Positions 63,301 through 64,000 of a stretch of DNA of 64,000 nucleotides are shown piece after piece (the first letter of the stretch is position 1; every line of letters starts with the position of its first letter). This stretch comes from Vermamoeba vermiformis (taxonomy: Eukaryota > Tubulinea > Echinamoebida). Location of the stretch: positions 390,623 to 454,622 of the forward strand of contig JBEWZL010000126.1 in assembly GCA_045837725.1 (NCBI GenBank), written 5' to 3'. The translations under genes and the position numbers were made by a program. The notes under the pieces were generated by a model. It was not told the origin of the DNA. It did no database searches and saw nothing but the letters and a program-made list of their open reading frames with translations.

Positions 63301-63939
63301 ATGGGCAATTATTTTTCAAACAAACCGATTAAATCTGACTTGAGCGTTGTCGATAATGTCGATTTGACGCGTTATATTGGCAAGTGGTACGAAGTTGCAC
63401 GAGTGCCTATTCCGTTAGCAGAGCCTGAGCACTCAAAGAACGTGATCGAGACGTACACTTGGAACAAAGACGATCCGACTGTTATTGATGTCCGCACTGA
63501 CATGGACGTCCACGGAAAGCACAAAATCATCACTCAGAAGTTATGGTCTGTTTCCAGCTCGAATTCTAAGCTCAAGGTAAGCATAATTATAATGCAACTA
63601 ATTAGAGTTAATTTTTGTGCGCTCGAACTTTGTTTCTGAGGCTCATAAATTAGTCAATATATTTACGAAAGTGTATAATAATTAATATAATTACAGGTAC
63701 AATTTTTCTGGCCCACGAAATTGGATTACTGGATTTTGGAATTAGATGCCAATTATCAATGGGCTGTAGTGGGTCATCCAAACCGCAAATATGCTTGGAT
63801 CTTGAATAGACAGCCTAAGATGGAGCGCGGTACTTACGAGACATTGACTGGCCTGTTAGAACGAAAACACGGATTTAATGTAAAGGATCTTCAAATGACT
63901 CCGCAAGACGAGCGCCTTGATAATCCTCAAGAGGCATAA
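63301..63939 (+). CDS. Blc/apolipoprotein-D-type lipocalin, predicted N-myristoylated
   Basis: Exons 63301-63576 and 63697-63939 join in phase (172 aa). The lipocalin signature YIGKWYEVARVP begins near residue 26. The barrel follows with FFWPTKLDYWILELDANYQW and the late motif YAWILNRQP. These last two are typical of the bacterial Blc/ApoD branch (WVLRLDPDY, LWILSR). Instead of a lipoprotein signal the chain starts MGNYFSNK, a good N-myristoylation site, so membrane attachment on the cytosolic side is plausible. An in-frame start upstream (63247) would hide the Gly and is less likely. The ligand would be a fatty acid or lysolipid by family. Confidence 0.9.
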
Positions 63940-64000
63940 ATATGGTACATTTGTGTTCTTGAGGATCGATGTATATAATTTATGTAAATAAACTGTCGAT

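Overview
The window is nuclear eukaryotic DNA, dense in genes and rich in introns. About 31 protein-coding loci lie in 64 kb on both strands. Introns are mostly 45-70 nt, begin GTACGT or GTAAGT and end TAG or CAG, and intergenic gaps are often 90-500 bp. I assembled nearly all gene models by hand by joining exons at GT...AG borders and checking that the reading phase is kept across each join. The gene set (a CH-LIM cytoskeletal protein with a charged coiled coil, a Kelch-ectodomain receptor-type tyrosine kinase, a ustP-like S41 peptidase, WDR7/rabconnectin-3 beta, many F-box proteins) suggests a free-living amoeba-like protist, probably amoebozoan. That placement is inference; no rRNA or tRNA gene was seen to test it.

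Layout. 0-29 kb: a PH-domain protein (5' end outside the window), a ChLim-like CH-LIM protein, the Kelch tyrosine kinase (minus), a 1.5 kb gap, a small membrane protein, a type II membrane protein with a duplicated glycosyltransferase-like domain (minus), another small membrane protein, a PTC7-type protein that looks catalytically dead, an S41 peptidase (minus) divergent from WDR7, a Cys-rich type I membrane protein and a WD40 protein. 29-45.4 kb: an accessory-looking stretch with five F-box-type genes interleaved with RRP9, an O-methyltransferase and a DUF1838 gene. It holds a 1.1 kb terminal-inverted-repeat element sitting as a would-be intron in an F-box/LRR gene, and a small inversion that seems to have broken an LRR gene and an NmrA-type reductase together. 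45.4-64 kb: secreted CAP and CBM9-like proteins, a SET protein, eIF2 beta, a DUF1295 membrane enzyme, a SIR2-like protein, a metallophosphoesterase, a long helical-repeat protein, a TPR protein and a Blc-type lipocalin.

Signals not explained by ordinary annotation: the introner-like element (30308-31415), the inversion scar (38969-39800), and a 12-bp palindrome TGACACGTGTCA found six times, each time inside an intron of a different gene. There is no operon logic here. Functional links are weak; the clearest grouping is the local F-box expansion, whose members would supply substrate receptors to SCF ubiquitin ligases.
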